Positions 1 through 10,081 of a stretch of 64,000 bases of DNA are shown piece by piece; the first letter of the stretch is position 1; each line of letters begins with the position of its first letter. The DNA lies in the NCBI GenBank assembly GCA_036674765.1, contig JARVKI010000040.1, positions 186,001-250,000 of the forward strand. Reading direction: 5' to 3'. The position numbers and the translations under genes are program-made. Below the pieces are notes generated by a model. It had not been told where the DNA came from. It saw only the letters and a list, made by a program, of their open reading frames with translations, and searched no databases. Source of the stretch: Seiridium cupressi. Taxonomy: Eukaryota > Ascomycota > Sordariomycetes > Amphisphaeriales > Sporocadaceae.

Positions 1-107
1 AATGAGGTCTTCTGCTCATCGGAGTAGCTGACCAGCATGTCGCAATATATGAGGGTCGCCAGTAATGCCAGCAGCATCTTGGCGGTACTGTTAGATCCTC
101 GAGCCAT
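1..107 (-). CDS. Possible start of a secreted or membrane protein, cut by the left edge
   Basis: An ATG on the minus strand at 107-105 opens a frame that stays open to the window edge (about 35 codons). The N-terminus has a basic start followed by a hydrophobic run (KMLLALLATLIYC), so it resembles a signal peptide or membrane anchor. It lies only 118 nt downstream of the GTPase stop at 226, on the same strand. That is tight for two genes and conflicts with the alternative 3' exon proposed for the GTPase at 135-121. No family can be named from 35 residues. It may equally be 3' untranslated sequence. Confidence 0.25.
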   Translation of the reverse strand, partial: MARGSNSTAKMLLALLATLIYCDMLVSYSDEQKTS

Positions 108-225
108 GATAGTCTGATACTCATGACTTTACACACTGCACTCCGACCTCAAACCACATAATAATAGTTACAACCCGTCCCATACAGTCGGCCAGCCTCG
201 TTTCCATGCTTACGGTTCGGGCTGA

Positions 226-1481
226 TTAGAAACACAAGAGCTGCCCGAGACTCACATTTTGAGTCTTCTCTCGCCCCATCAATTGCTTGCCAGATCGAAT
301 AGCCCGCACCATGCGCACGCCTTCCTCAAACACTCGGTAGACACCGTCGCCAGTCTTGGCCGAACACTCCATGTACTTGGCGGCGCCGATGCCATTGGCG
401 GCCATGGCACCCTCCGAGGCACCAATACGTGTCTCGAAGTTGGGAAAGAGGGGGGCCCAAATGCCGGAACCGACACGAGTATCTTTCTTCAGACCGATGA
501 GGAAGATGGGCGCACCGCGACAGTGCATATGAATCTCGTTGATCCACTTGGTTCGAGCGTTGACGAATTTCTTGTCGCTGTTGACGCTAAAGCAGAGGAA
601 GATGCCATCCCAGGCAAGGTAGGAGAGGAGAGAAAGCTGATGCAGCTCGATTCGGCCGGATGTATCCCACAGTTCGAGGTTTGAGTCTTTGCCATCCACG
701 TTGATCGTCTTGTTAAAGAGCTCGTACTGAGTCTGGTTCCAGTTGCGGGTGAAGGTGTTGAAATAGAAGCGGCTAACACAAACAATTAGCATAAGGTGCA
801 GATGATATCTCGAGTAGGAAAGGTGAGACGTACAGCAGCATGCAAGTTTTTCCGCAGTTATAGTCCCCAACAACAGCAAATCTAAGTCTCTCGCGAGGCT
901 TGACCGTCAGAGGCGTACCGGTAGGCGAGCCAACACTCTTGACGGTGGAGGCGTCGAATTGAGCACGGCTTTGAGAGGAGCTGAATACACTCTGGAAGCT
1001 ACTAGAAAGTCTTCGAGCAGCATCGCAGGTCGACTGCACAATTCGACCTCGTCGTCGCACAGTAGCTGCGCCTCGATGTCCGGTTGTGGGATAGAGTTTA
1101 GCCTTCTTGTCAAAATGCTCGCCGCCATCGTGACCACCATCAGAGTCCTATCACAGTTAGCCCAGCCCAGGACGAGGATATAACGTCTGTACCTACCAGA
1201 AGGCGCTTCTCATTATCGCATGCAGCCGGTTCAAAGGTCATATCGTGATGGACACTCGGAACCTCGGTAATCCATCGGAGCATGTTGCCATTCGACTTCC
1301 ACATACCAGAGACCGAGAACGAAAAATCCTTGACGGTGGGCGGCTTGAAGTCGTCAGGCACTGGATGCATACGGAGCGGATCAGGATACGCCTCCTCCTC
1401 TTCCTTCTCGTCCCTGCTGCGAAGCTTGGGAGGCGATGAGCCGAACTCGGAGGATGAGGTCGTGGATGTGGATGTGGCCAT
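226..1481 (-). CDS. Atypical Rho/Rnd-like small GTPase with long N-terminal extension
   Basis: Three exons (1481-1197, 1147-834, 772-226) join in frame to 381 residues. Residues 1-180 are a low-complexity Ser-, Glu- and Arg-rich extension. A Rho-type G domain follows: P-loop GDYNCGKT at 189-196, LWDTSGR at 234-240, GLKKDTR at 293-299 and ECSAKTG at 335-341. Rho proteins switch between GTP and GDP forms at membranes to control actin and polarity. Here the Ras Gly12 and Gly13 positions are Tyr and Asn, the Gln61 position is Arg, and the NKxD Asn is Leu. This pattern (WDTSG) recalls animal Rnd proteins, which do not hydrolyse GTP. The read-through C-terminus ends in LLCF, not a CAAX box; a GTGAGT donor at 255 could splice to an exon ending CVKS at 135-121. 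Family assignment is firm. The lack of hydrolysis and the 3' end are inferences. Confidence 0.85.
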
Positions 1482-2902
1482 GGTGGATGGAGGATAGAGG
1501 TACTAGAGGTACAACAATCGAACTGTAGAAAAACAACGGACCCTACAGCTCAATAACCAAGCAACAATGGCAAGATAGACCACCGAAGCCTCGATGATTG
1601 AGGCTCTGATGGTGGGGTAGGATGGGAAGATTCTGCAATGTGTGTTGCAAATTGTTGCTGATTGTGATTGCTGTGAGTCTTGAGCTTTGAGCGCCGGTGT
1701 GGTTGCTGGGTGAATCAAAGAGCTTGCTGAATTGGTTGGGAGCTTGGCAAAGCCTCAATATTCGAAAACAGGAAAACAAATCCAAGAAATTCGTTATCGA
1801 GAAGATCAAATCTTCAAAGTCGAGCAAGAACAATGCTACCGCAAAGTTGTCCATAGTTTGGGGGTGATCACACCTCTTGCCATGAGATATGAACCTCCAC
1901 AGACTTTGAAGATGACATTGTTATATTCTTTACTACAAATGTAGACATTCCCACGGGAACCAGACTTTCTGAGATAAATATGCGCTAGAGTATCGTCTTT
2001 AATTATTCGAGAACCGTCAGGCTAGCTTAGTATATGCAGCTTTCAGCTATGTTGACGTTATCAAAATGGAGAACACAGCTTATACTTTGGCTCTGCTGAG
2101 ATCCAAACTACTCTTTTGTTAGGAGCCTCACAGTCAAAGTCGGCTTTGCATAGTCGGAAATGCACATGAATGGACATATTAATAGTATCCTAGTCAAAGC
2201 CTCCCTTGTAGGCCGTTCTCATTCATCACAATGATTCACAGTCGAGCACGTTGATTTGGAGATGACGGGAAATCGAAATGATGGAAAGCCAAGCCTCATA
2301 CATGCAAGGCCCAATTTGACAGGCCAAGATGTCTTTGGCCTCCAAGATTCAAATCCACATCCCATTCAGCTTACAAATCACCCAGAGCGAGCAGTAGTAA
2401 AAATGATGATTAGATGGATGCTGGCCGAACCGACATAAGAGTCCATTTCTTTGCCCGTACTATGTAGTAGTCAACTAAACCAGGTTGGTTTCTGCGAGTC
2501 GTGCATACTGACCGATCCACATCTCACCTATTGCATAGTATTATAATGATCGCAGCCAATCACAGGCAAAGGATGCTCTCGCCCGGGCTAAGCTACTATG
2601 GGGTTGGCGGGTCAATGTAAGGCCTCTCATTGCAGACATTATCCATCCTGAATGACTGTGATGACCGAGATGTTATGCCCATAGAAGTCAACTGATCAAA
2701 AAAAAAAAAAAAGAATAGCTGTTCTCTTGGTCATTGGGCCTGCAAGGTTGGTATCCTAGCACGGTATGAAGTGCAATTGGAAGACTCTAGTTCTTAACGG
2801 GTGAACATGGCGCCAACGGGAGTCTCCGCATTTTCATGACGCAACAGTGATTTCTAATCCGATGGGCCCCGTGTAATACAGGAACTTACTCCTCACTGAG
2901 GC
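1482..2902. other. Intergenic region between GTPase and GST
   Basis: This is the shared upstream region of two divergent genes, about 1.4 kb long. It holds a T/A-rich leader upstream of the GTPase and an A tract near 2698-2712. Open frames here (for example 1543-1854 on the minus strand) look like chance frames and overlap the likely GTPase leader. No RNA gene or repeat family was recognised. Confidence 0.6.
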
Positions 2903-2910
2903 TATATAAA
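2903..2910 (+). promoter_or_regulatory. TATA box of the GST gene
   Basis: A clean TATATAAA lies 42 nt before the first in-frame ATG (2952) and 87 nt before the second (2997). A start site 30-60 nt downstream would fall on both sides of the first ATG, so both start codons could be used. Confidence 0.55.
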
Positions 2911-2951
2911 TACACCTTGACACTCTAATATCTAGGAGAGATCAATTTGGA

Positions 2952-4027
2952 ATGACCTCAAGGCTCACACAGATTGCAAAGCAGATCACATCCAAAATGG
3001 CCGAGAAATCAAACCTCCACCTCTACACAGCCCAGACGCCCAACGGTATCAAGGTCTCCATCGTCTTGGAGGAATTGGGCTTGAAGTATGAGGTAAGGCC
3101 GACCCCCAATAAACATACGCCCCGTGAGATGAAAACTGACATGAGATATACAGACTACCAACATTGAGTTCAGCAAGAATACCCAGAAGGTTGGTCAGGA
3201 CCCGGTCGTATTTTCAAGTTGCTCGTCGGTACCCAATACTTATGTATGACTGGCAGGAACCATGGTTCTTGGAAATAAACCCCAACGGCCGCATTCCAGC
3301 CCTGACGGACACCTTTGAGGATGGCAAGACCATCCGGCTCTTCGAGAGCGGCTCAATCATGCAGTATCTCGTTGACCGCTATGACAAGGACCACAAGATA
3401 TCCTACCCATATGGCTCCAGGGAGTACTGGGAGGTAAACAACTGGGTATGCGACATGTCCCACCTATCTGTGGAGATGATTGCTAACGGCAGAGTAGCTT
3501 TTCTGGCAGATGGGAGGTCTTGGGCCGATGCAAGGTCAACTGAACCATTTCAACAGTAGGCCACTATGCGCACGACCGGTTGAGATTTTGTTAACATGGT
3601 CAGGATACGCCCCGGAAAAGATCCCCTACGGTATCAACAGATACATGAACGAAACTCGTCGCCTGTTCCGCACTATGGACACGGCCCTGGAATCGTCCAA
3701 GTCCGGGTACCTTGTCGGTGATAAGTGCACGCTCGCGGACCTAGCGAGCTGGGGCTGGGTCGCCGCCGCGGGTAAGTGAAACGGCTTCAATTCCTTGTCT
3801 CACGACTAACTTGTATAGCTGGCTCTGGCGTCGATATCAGCGAGTTTCCTGCCTTGAAGAAGTGGAGGGACTTGCTCCTCACGCGACCCGGCTTGGAGAA
3901 GGGCCGGCACGTACCATCACCTCACAAATCCCTTGACCAGGAGAAAATGAGCGAGGAAGAAATTGCAGCGGCTGCCAAGAAGAATGCATCGTGGATTCAG
4001 ACAGGAATGAAAGACGATGCGAAATGA
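2952..4027 (+). CDS. Glutathione S-transferase, Ure2-like
   Basis: Six exons (2952-3092, 3154-3189, 3257-3445, 3498-3555, 3604-3771, 3819-4027) join in frame to 266 residues, the usual size for fungal Ure2p-like GSTs. The enzyme conjugates glutathione to electrophiles or reduces peroxides in the cytosol. The N-terminal thioredoxin-like half begins NLHLYTAQTPNGIKVSIVLE, with EPWFLEINPNGRIPALTD and the glutathione-binding LFESGSIMQYL after it. The C-terminal helical half has the family signatures LGPMQGQ, NRYAPEKIPYGI and YLVGDKCTLADLA. A second in-frame ATG at 2997 gives a 251-residue form. The 15 extra residues of the longer form are basic and amphipathic, so it could carry a targeting signal (inference). 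Its 3' end faces the 6PGDH-like gene with a 145 nt gap. Confidence 0.93.
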
Positions 4028-4172
4028 AGCGTCTCTCCGCGAATTGTACTGACAGGTGAAAGATATCCAGCCACGTAGCCATCAGTCAAAGTACAAGTAA
4101 ATAGTAATTAAACGAATATCTGGCAATTATGAAAATCGTGGTCCCTATACGATACTGATGACCTGTCTTATT

Positions 4173-5787
4173 CTATTTGCCGGTAAGGCCGGCAGCTGGT
4201 TTCCACTCGAAATGATGTTCTCCCTTCTCTGGACCACCGACTGGGTCACTCTTCTTATCGAACATGTGTTGACCAAAGTAGTCCAACTGGGCCTCCATGA
4301 ACTGCGTGGGCAATTGTGTCGATGTCTCATACTTGAAGTACTCCAAGCTTTGACTGATGGACGGCACGAAGGTGTCCGTCTCGATGCCCTTCAAGACGAT
4401 CTTTTTGACAGCCGGATACAGTTCATGAAGCTCACGCCCAACTTCGGGGTTTCCAAGGATATCATTAGGGTCATGATCCTCACGCGCGAACATGCCGTCG
4501 AGCAGATTGACAATATGGTCGGCCTGGATAATACAGCCGCCCCGCCAGAGCTGCATGATCTTTCGATAATCCAGGTTCCAGCCCTCGTTCCTATCTTTCC
4601 TTCTGATGATGTCCATTCCTTGTGCAAAGCAGACCAAGAAACAGAAGTACGTAGTCTTATGAAGCAACTCGGCGAACTCTTGTTTGTTGTCAACGGACCA
4701 CGGCTGAGATTTGATGCCACCGTCTGCAGACTTTTGGTTTGCAATGCGGCGCTTCAGGTCTGCAGATGCACATCGGAACAGATGGGCACTGAGAATCGAA
4801 GCCGCTGGAACGTGCAGGGTGACGGCCTGCTCGCAAGTCCATGTACCCGTGCCCTCTTCCTCGGTAACATCTTGTGTCACTTTGTCACGTACTTCGGAGA
4901 GAACGTGCTTGCCGTCGTCTCCCTTGGCCCGCTCGATGTCGACTCCTATCGCCACGAGAAAGCAGTTCTCAAGTGGACCGGACTTGTTCCACGATTTGAA
5001 AAGATCTGCGACCTCTTCGTACTTGAATCCTAGTCCCTGGGTGAGAATAAGCCAGACCTCTGCAATGGACGACATCATTCCCTGTTCGATTCCATTGTGC
5101 ACCATCTTGACGTAGTGGCCAGACCCGCCTGGGCCAACGGGGTTTGTGCATGACCGGCCTTGGGCATCTTTGGCAGCCACGGTCTTTAGGAACGGCATCG
5201 CCAGCTTCAGCGCTTCGGGACTGCCACCAGGTGACATGGACGGGCCATGGCGAGCACTCTGATAACCACCGGACACTCCGCAACCGACGTAATGGATGCC
5301 CTTTGGGTCGAGCATCTTCTGCCGACGCTCTGTGTTCGTCCAGTGCTCGTTGCCGCAATCGACAATGAGATCGCCCTTGTTGAGGAAAGGCAAGATTCCC
5401 TCCACGCATTTGTCGGCAGGGCCGCCGTGCGGTGTGCTGAACACGAAGAGTTTTGGCAATCCCTCTGACTCTATCGACTTGCAGACATCCTCGTAACTCT
5501 TGGCCCTTCGCACTCTATCGTCCAGGTGGATATTTTCTCCCTGCTGTTGCAGTGAATCCATGTTTTCTTTGCCTGAGTTTCTCCTAATCAGTACGTGTCA
5601 TACTTGTCGGCGAACAGATTGTGTGCTTACTTGGGTCGAAGAAATGAACCTCGTAACCATGCTCTGCAAACAAAAGCGACATCATGGCTCCCATACTCCC
5701 TACGCCGAGCATACCAACCTGGATTCCATTAATAACCGTCTTGCCATATGGTGGAGCTATCAATTTTACCTTCTTGATGTCTGCCAT
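4173..5787 (-). CDS. 6-phosphogluconate dehydrogenase-like protein, divergent paralog
   Basis: Two exons (5787-5631, 5572-4173) give 518 residues, somewhat longer than the usual ~490 of fungal GND. The family oxidatively decarboxylates 6-phosphogluconate to ribulose 5-phosphate. The Rossmann motif GMLGVGSMG (25-33), the sugar-binding GVSGG, the catalytic KMVHNGIE (Lys208, Glu215) and LWRGGCII are kept. By my alignment to the sheep and human enzyme, the residues that hold the substrate phosphate are changed: Tyr191 to Gln216, Lys260 to Glu292, Arg287 to Gln402, Arg446 to Leu482. The NADP-binding Asn-Arg-Thr after strand 2 reads Asp-Pro-Ser, which suggests NAD. The gene is therefore unlikely to be the pentose-phosphate enzyme. 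It may be a hydroxyacid dehydrogenase on the 6PGDH fold (inference). The intron acceptor at 5573 was chosen because it alone keeps the frame. Confidence 0.9.
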
Positions 5788-8387
5788 TTCGTTGTATTAT
5801 TAGACCTTGGTGTTGCGATAAGATATGGTATGGGGACAATTCAATTATGATTTAGATCGTATGAATTTTCCTGCAGAATGGTATCAGTGAGGAAGAGAGG
5901 ATATGAAAGAATCTTATTTGCCAAGACTATTGTTTCTAAACCGTTGCTTTATCACGACGCTCGGTGGGCGCAATAGTAGGCCCGTTTGGGCGCATCACAG
6001 TTACGTACGAATGGAGCTACGGATCATTGACGTCACAGCGCACTTATCTTGCTACAGTGCAGCGACAAATGACAGAGCCCGCTGCTTCCGAGTAACTACA
6101 ATTCTCGTCACAAAATGACAAAAGTGTGGGTAAAAAACGACCGGATTGCAGATTTTGTTGGGGATTATATAAGCCAGAATATTCATTGTTCTCGCGAGTA
6201 TAAGGCGCATTTGCAACATCGGTGCCAAGTATTTTGAGTATATAGCTCAAATCGGCATGCTCCATCAATGCTAGACTTGATAACTGATAGGAACGGGGCC
6301 GATACAAGTCATGAGCAATGCACACCGATAATGGATAGCAGGTATAACATGAATCTTATAGATATGTACTACCGTCGTTGTTCTCTCTGTGCTAGAACAA
6401 TCTGCCTTACAACCACACCATATCGACGTCAATTACTTGTCTGAACATTTAAGAGTATAACCACTTTGCACGCTGCCAAAGTATAACATCTCTATCATCG
6501 ATCGTGTTCGGCAATCCAAAAAAAAGAATTGGATGCAGCTTCAAGTGAGCTTGGAAGCAGCAGGTCCATCATTAGAGATATGGTTGGCGGCGTGTGAATG
6601 TATTGCAGTCCTGAAGTCGCATTCACTCCAATAAATTAGGCGCTGTCTACGCGGGTGTAGCTCAGGTGACTTTCTATGCATTCAAAGGGGCTCTCTATGC
6701 TGGATTTTTCAGTTCCGTCGATGTGGCAGTCACGGCCTAACATATGTTGAAACCTGGATTGGTCAATGCAAACCTCTCTTGACACTACAGCCTCTGAATT
6801 GTGCACTGGGAGACCAAACGGACCAGAGCGTTCCCTGGCCGGAGGATCATCCTCCAGTAGCCGGAGTATTTCATGCGGGCAGAAGCTATCCAAAATTACC
6901 GTATTGGAAGACACGGATGGCGAAATCGTCACAGTGATCACGGTGGGTTGAAACCCCCTATGGTGGATACATGGATAATGCCTAGGCAATAGAAAAGCAC
7001 CGGCAGATCTAAAATGGGGAGCCTTTGGCCGCAACGCGAAGTATGCTCCCAAGTCCGAAAGGATTTTGGGTAAATACTGGTGAGTTTAAGATATAACATC
7101 AAGGGGTATAATGCTCAAGTCTCGAGGCGTAAATTTGGAGCCGTAATGGTACGAACGAACGAGGTTTGCTATAACGGAGAGATGAGCACGTATCATTGAC
7201 ATTGAAAATCTGTATGTTTCTTTTGCAATGGAGATCTTATTAAAGATGGTTCGATGCTGTTAATCTTGAGGCAGTACGATCCGTCGGCCGTTCTAAACAA
7301 TCTTCCGTGACACATGCACACATAAGACGTGATCTCCGAGAATAAGCAGCGGAGGCCTTGACAGAAGTTTAGCTTATGTGCCTTTCTAGAATAGCCTGCT
7401 GAAAGTTCAAGAAATCAAAGGTATCCAAATTGGATCTATACGTTAGAACCGAGGGTGGTAAAGATACTCGACCACTGCTACGGCATAATCGCGTAGTAGT
7501 TAATTTCTCCGCCTCTTGTTCTATTCATCTTCTAGTTGCTGAACCACGATCCATGAGTCAACCAGCGAAAGGTAAATAACGTTAAGTCGAGCCCATTCCT
7601 ATGTGTCAGATGTGTAGCGCTCTAGAAACGGTACATCCTTGTTGTACCTTTGCCTGTGATTCTACACAGGCTCCAAGCTTGGCGAACGTTGACGTGAAAA
7701 GCCATGTCCAAAACTAGATTCTTCATCCAATATCATTCGATCGGTAGCCAGCGGATAATCGCGACGATCAGGCGATCAGTAGTTTTCCGGCATGAGCCAC
7801 TGGCAGCCTATTGTCTTCGAGGGCTAGGTCTAGAAGCACGATCCAAGGTCGGCAGTCATGACCGTGGAGGATGTATATCAAGCAATATTTTGATTGCATA
7901 GCAAATACCGACGGAAGCCATGAATCCATCATAGGAGTGGCACTATAGTATCCCGTTATGCCGCATCGGCCTCGCCCGCATCGCCACTTATACCAAGATA
8001 GGACATACTCGCCTCAGCCCGCATCGCCGGCCAACTGCACAGAACTTAGCACACATTCCTCATCCAGGCACATTGGCGAGTAAACTCCACACTGGAAGCA
8101 TTCCGCATATGTGCCTATTCTGAGGGTTGGCCATATTAGTGAAGCCGGCAAGGCGGGACGTGGCCGTGCGCGGCAGAAGGCTTTTGCCCATGTCCCAACC
8201 TGCATGAAGGTTTGGCACTGACCTGCCTCCCCTGACCACCTTGCATAATCGGGACGTCGAACGTCTGTTCGTTGCGCGCGCATAGCCCTTGTTCCATGGT
8301 CAATAGTTCAGGTACATAGTAACGTCCGTGCTGGTTTGCCGCGGGCCAGTAAAGCAGGACCGCCCGGAGAAGAGGCGGGTTTCAGAG

Positions 8388-8410
8388 ACACCAGAGGCTG
8401 CCTCTGGTGT
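8388..8410. repeat. Perfect 11+1+11 palindrome
   Basis: ACACCAGAGGC and its exact reverse complement GCCTCTGGTGT flank a single T. It could be an operator-like site, a cruciform or a transcript hairpin. No gene lies within 1.5 kb, so its role is unknown. Confidence 0.8.
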
Positions 8411-8463
8411 TGCGCTGATGAGGGGCATTCCGTTTCGAGAGTCGTTTCGAGCCCCTCGGCCGG

Positions 8464-8484
8464 CAGCAGCAGCAGCAGCAGCAA
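8464..8484. repeat. CAG trinucleotide microsatellite
   Basis: About seven CAG units in a row, just downstream of the 8388-8410 palindrome. It lies in apparently non-coding DNA. Confidence 0.8.
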
Positions 8485-10081
8485 AGATTACAGAACTCAT
8501 GGCACTGAGAACATCGGATGCACCTCAGCTGCGAAGGGAAAACGCAAGGCCGTTTCGCCCCCTGTTTCTGGCTCAGCCATTACGATCGAACTGTAGAAAC
8601 TGCGTTGGAGGCATTGACGGCGATATCACTAGCGCTTGACCAGACTGCCATTGGGATCGGATAGGTGCATCTGGAATCCTACCATATCAGGCAAAAGACC
8701 GGTTCATGGGAAGTGGATGCACCGAATTCGCGGCCGGCGATGGGTTGGGTACGTCGCCCACTGGGTGGGGTGTAGAGTCGACGTTCATGCGAACCTAGTC
8801 CGCGCAAACTGTCAACCTCGCGGCGACGATCGAGAACGATCGCACGGCAGACAAGGAGGCCAAGGGCTCCTCCTGTAGGATCGAGCATCGTGCTCCCTCC
8901 GTTGGCGGAGTGGCTGCGGCCATGATTGTTGGGGTTTCCTGTTACGGGGCAAAGAGATCGTTACCTGGTCGGAGGGATGATTACAAAAAAGGACAGAATT
9001 CCAAAGCGTGGCACATCCCGCATCGCTGCAAGCACCACCCCGCCAACCACTTCTGGCGATGATGAACCTTCTTGGCGTTGACGAATCCAGCCTGCGGAAC
9101 CATGCTGTGCCGCGCAAGCCTTTTTTCTGTGAGAACAACACCATCTGTCAACATGGCTGCAAGCTCCAGCTGAGTAGTTCAATACCGCAAGAACCCGGTG
9201 ACTGGCGGATTGGTGGGATTCATGCTACTCTTTATGCAAGTCATCAATCCAATTCATGCGCGGGGTGTTGTCTTTTCTTCTTTTCGTGGGATGTTCGTCC
9301 GCTGCACTGCATCCGTATACTCGATCCGTCGAGTATACCGCGCACTCATGCCGCTAGACATTCACAGAGATGCAAGAAGCCAAATAATGCAGGCCGATGC
9401 CGCCTGTCGTTGCCAGGCCTGATTAGGGGTCGAGACCGAGTATATGCGTGGCCAACCCGGGTCTTTCGTTCCAACGGCCACTTTCGGGATGTGCTATATG
9501 TCGGTATGTATATTGTTCGGGCGGCGCGTCTTAGATGGGCAGGACAGGGGGTTCTTTGCCTGTTCCTTGCAGACAAATAGCGCACGAGGTCACAACCGAC
9601 AGCCCGTTTGGGAACCACGACCCTCGCCCGCAGCAGCGACGACTTTTGCTTTGAGAAATAAATATTGCTTGGCTAGTTGATGAATGATGGTGTGTCTGAC
9701 AAATATTGCTTCCTGGTTCTAGATAATCATGACGACTATTGCGCCCTATTGAATGCGACCTGCATAGTACCAAAGTACGAAACTTGCCAATGAATGGCAA
9801 CTTGATTGAGAAGATAGTATCATGGTATCATTGAGTCTGCTCTCCTAAACCATCTTCCTGGGCATCATGCCGTAAGTCTCCCGTGAGGTATCATTAAATG
9901 CCCGAAAAATCAAACCATTACCCACATGCTTCCTAAGCTATGTGTCCATGCCCAACATGGTTGTCATGCGCCTATTGTATGCCGTCCCAAACAGGGTCCA
10001 GTAAACGCCATGCCTAAATCAATCTGCCCAATCATGCTAAAAATAAAGAAGATCAAAAAAGTAAAGGAAAGTAAAAGTCGT

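Larger units (their letters stand above)
5788..10081. other. Gene-free stretch, 4.3 kb
   Basis: No convincing gene was found on either strand. Contents are scattered short frames, a perfect 23-nt palindrome at 8388-8410 and a run of seven CAG units near 8464-8484. One minus-strand frame (7052-6636) has a protein-like composition but begins without ATG. The segment at 8.3-9.6 kb is visibly richer in G and C than its flanks, which lengthens chance frames there. Confidence 0.5.

Noticed and set aside
1543..1854. 103-codon minus-strand ATG frame before the GTPase
   Set aside because: Lies in the likely promoter/leader of the GTPase, is Leu/Phe-rich by A/T bias, and has no recognisable motif.
6636..7052. 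Minus-strand open frame of 138 codons with protein-like composition
   Set aside because: Starts at TTG, has no early ATG, no recognised motif, and no convincing upstream exon. Frames of this length are expected by chance in 64 kb.
9008..9580. 190-codon plus-strand frame
   Set aside because: Begins at GTG in a G/C-richer patch where chance frames lengthen; composition is not protein-like and other strands are equally open.
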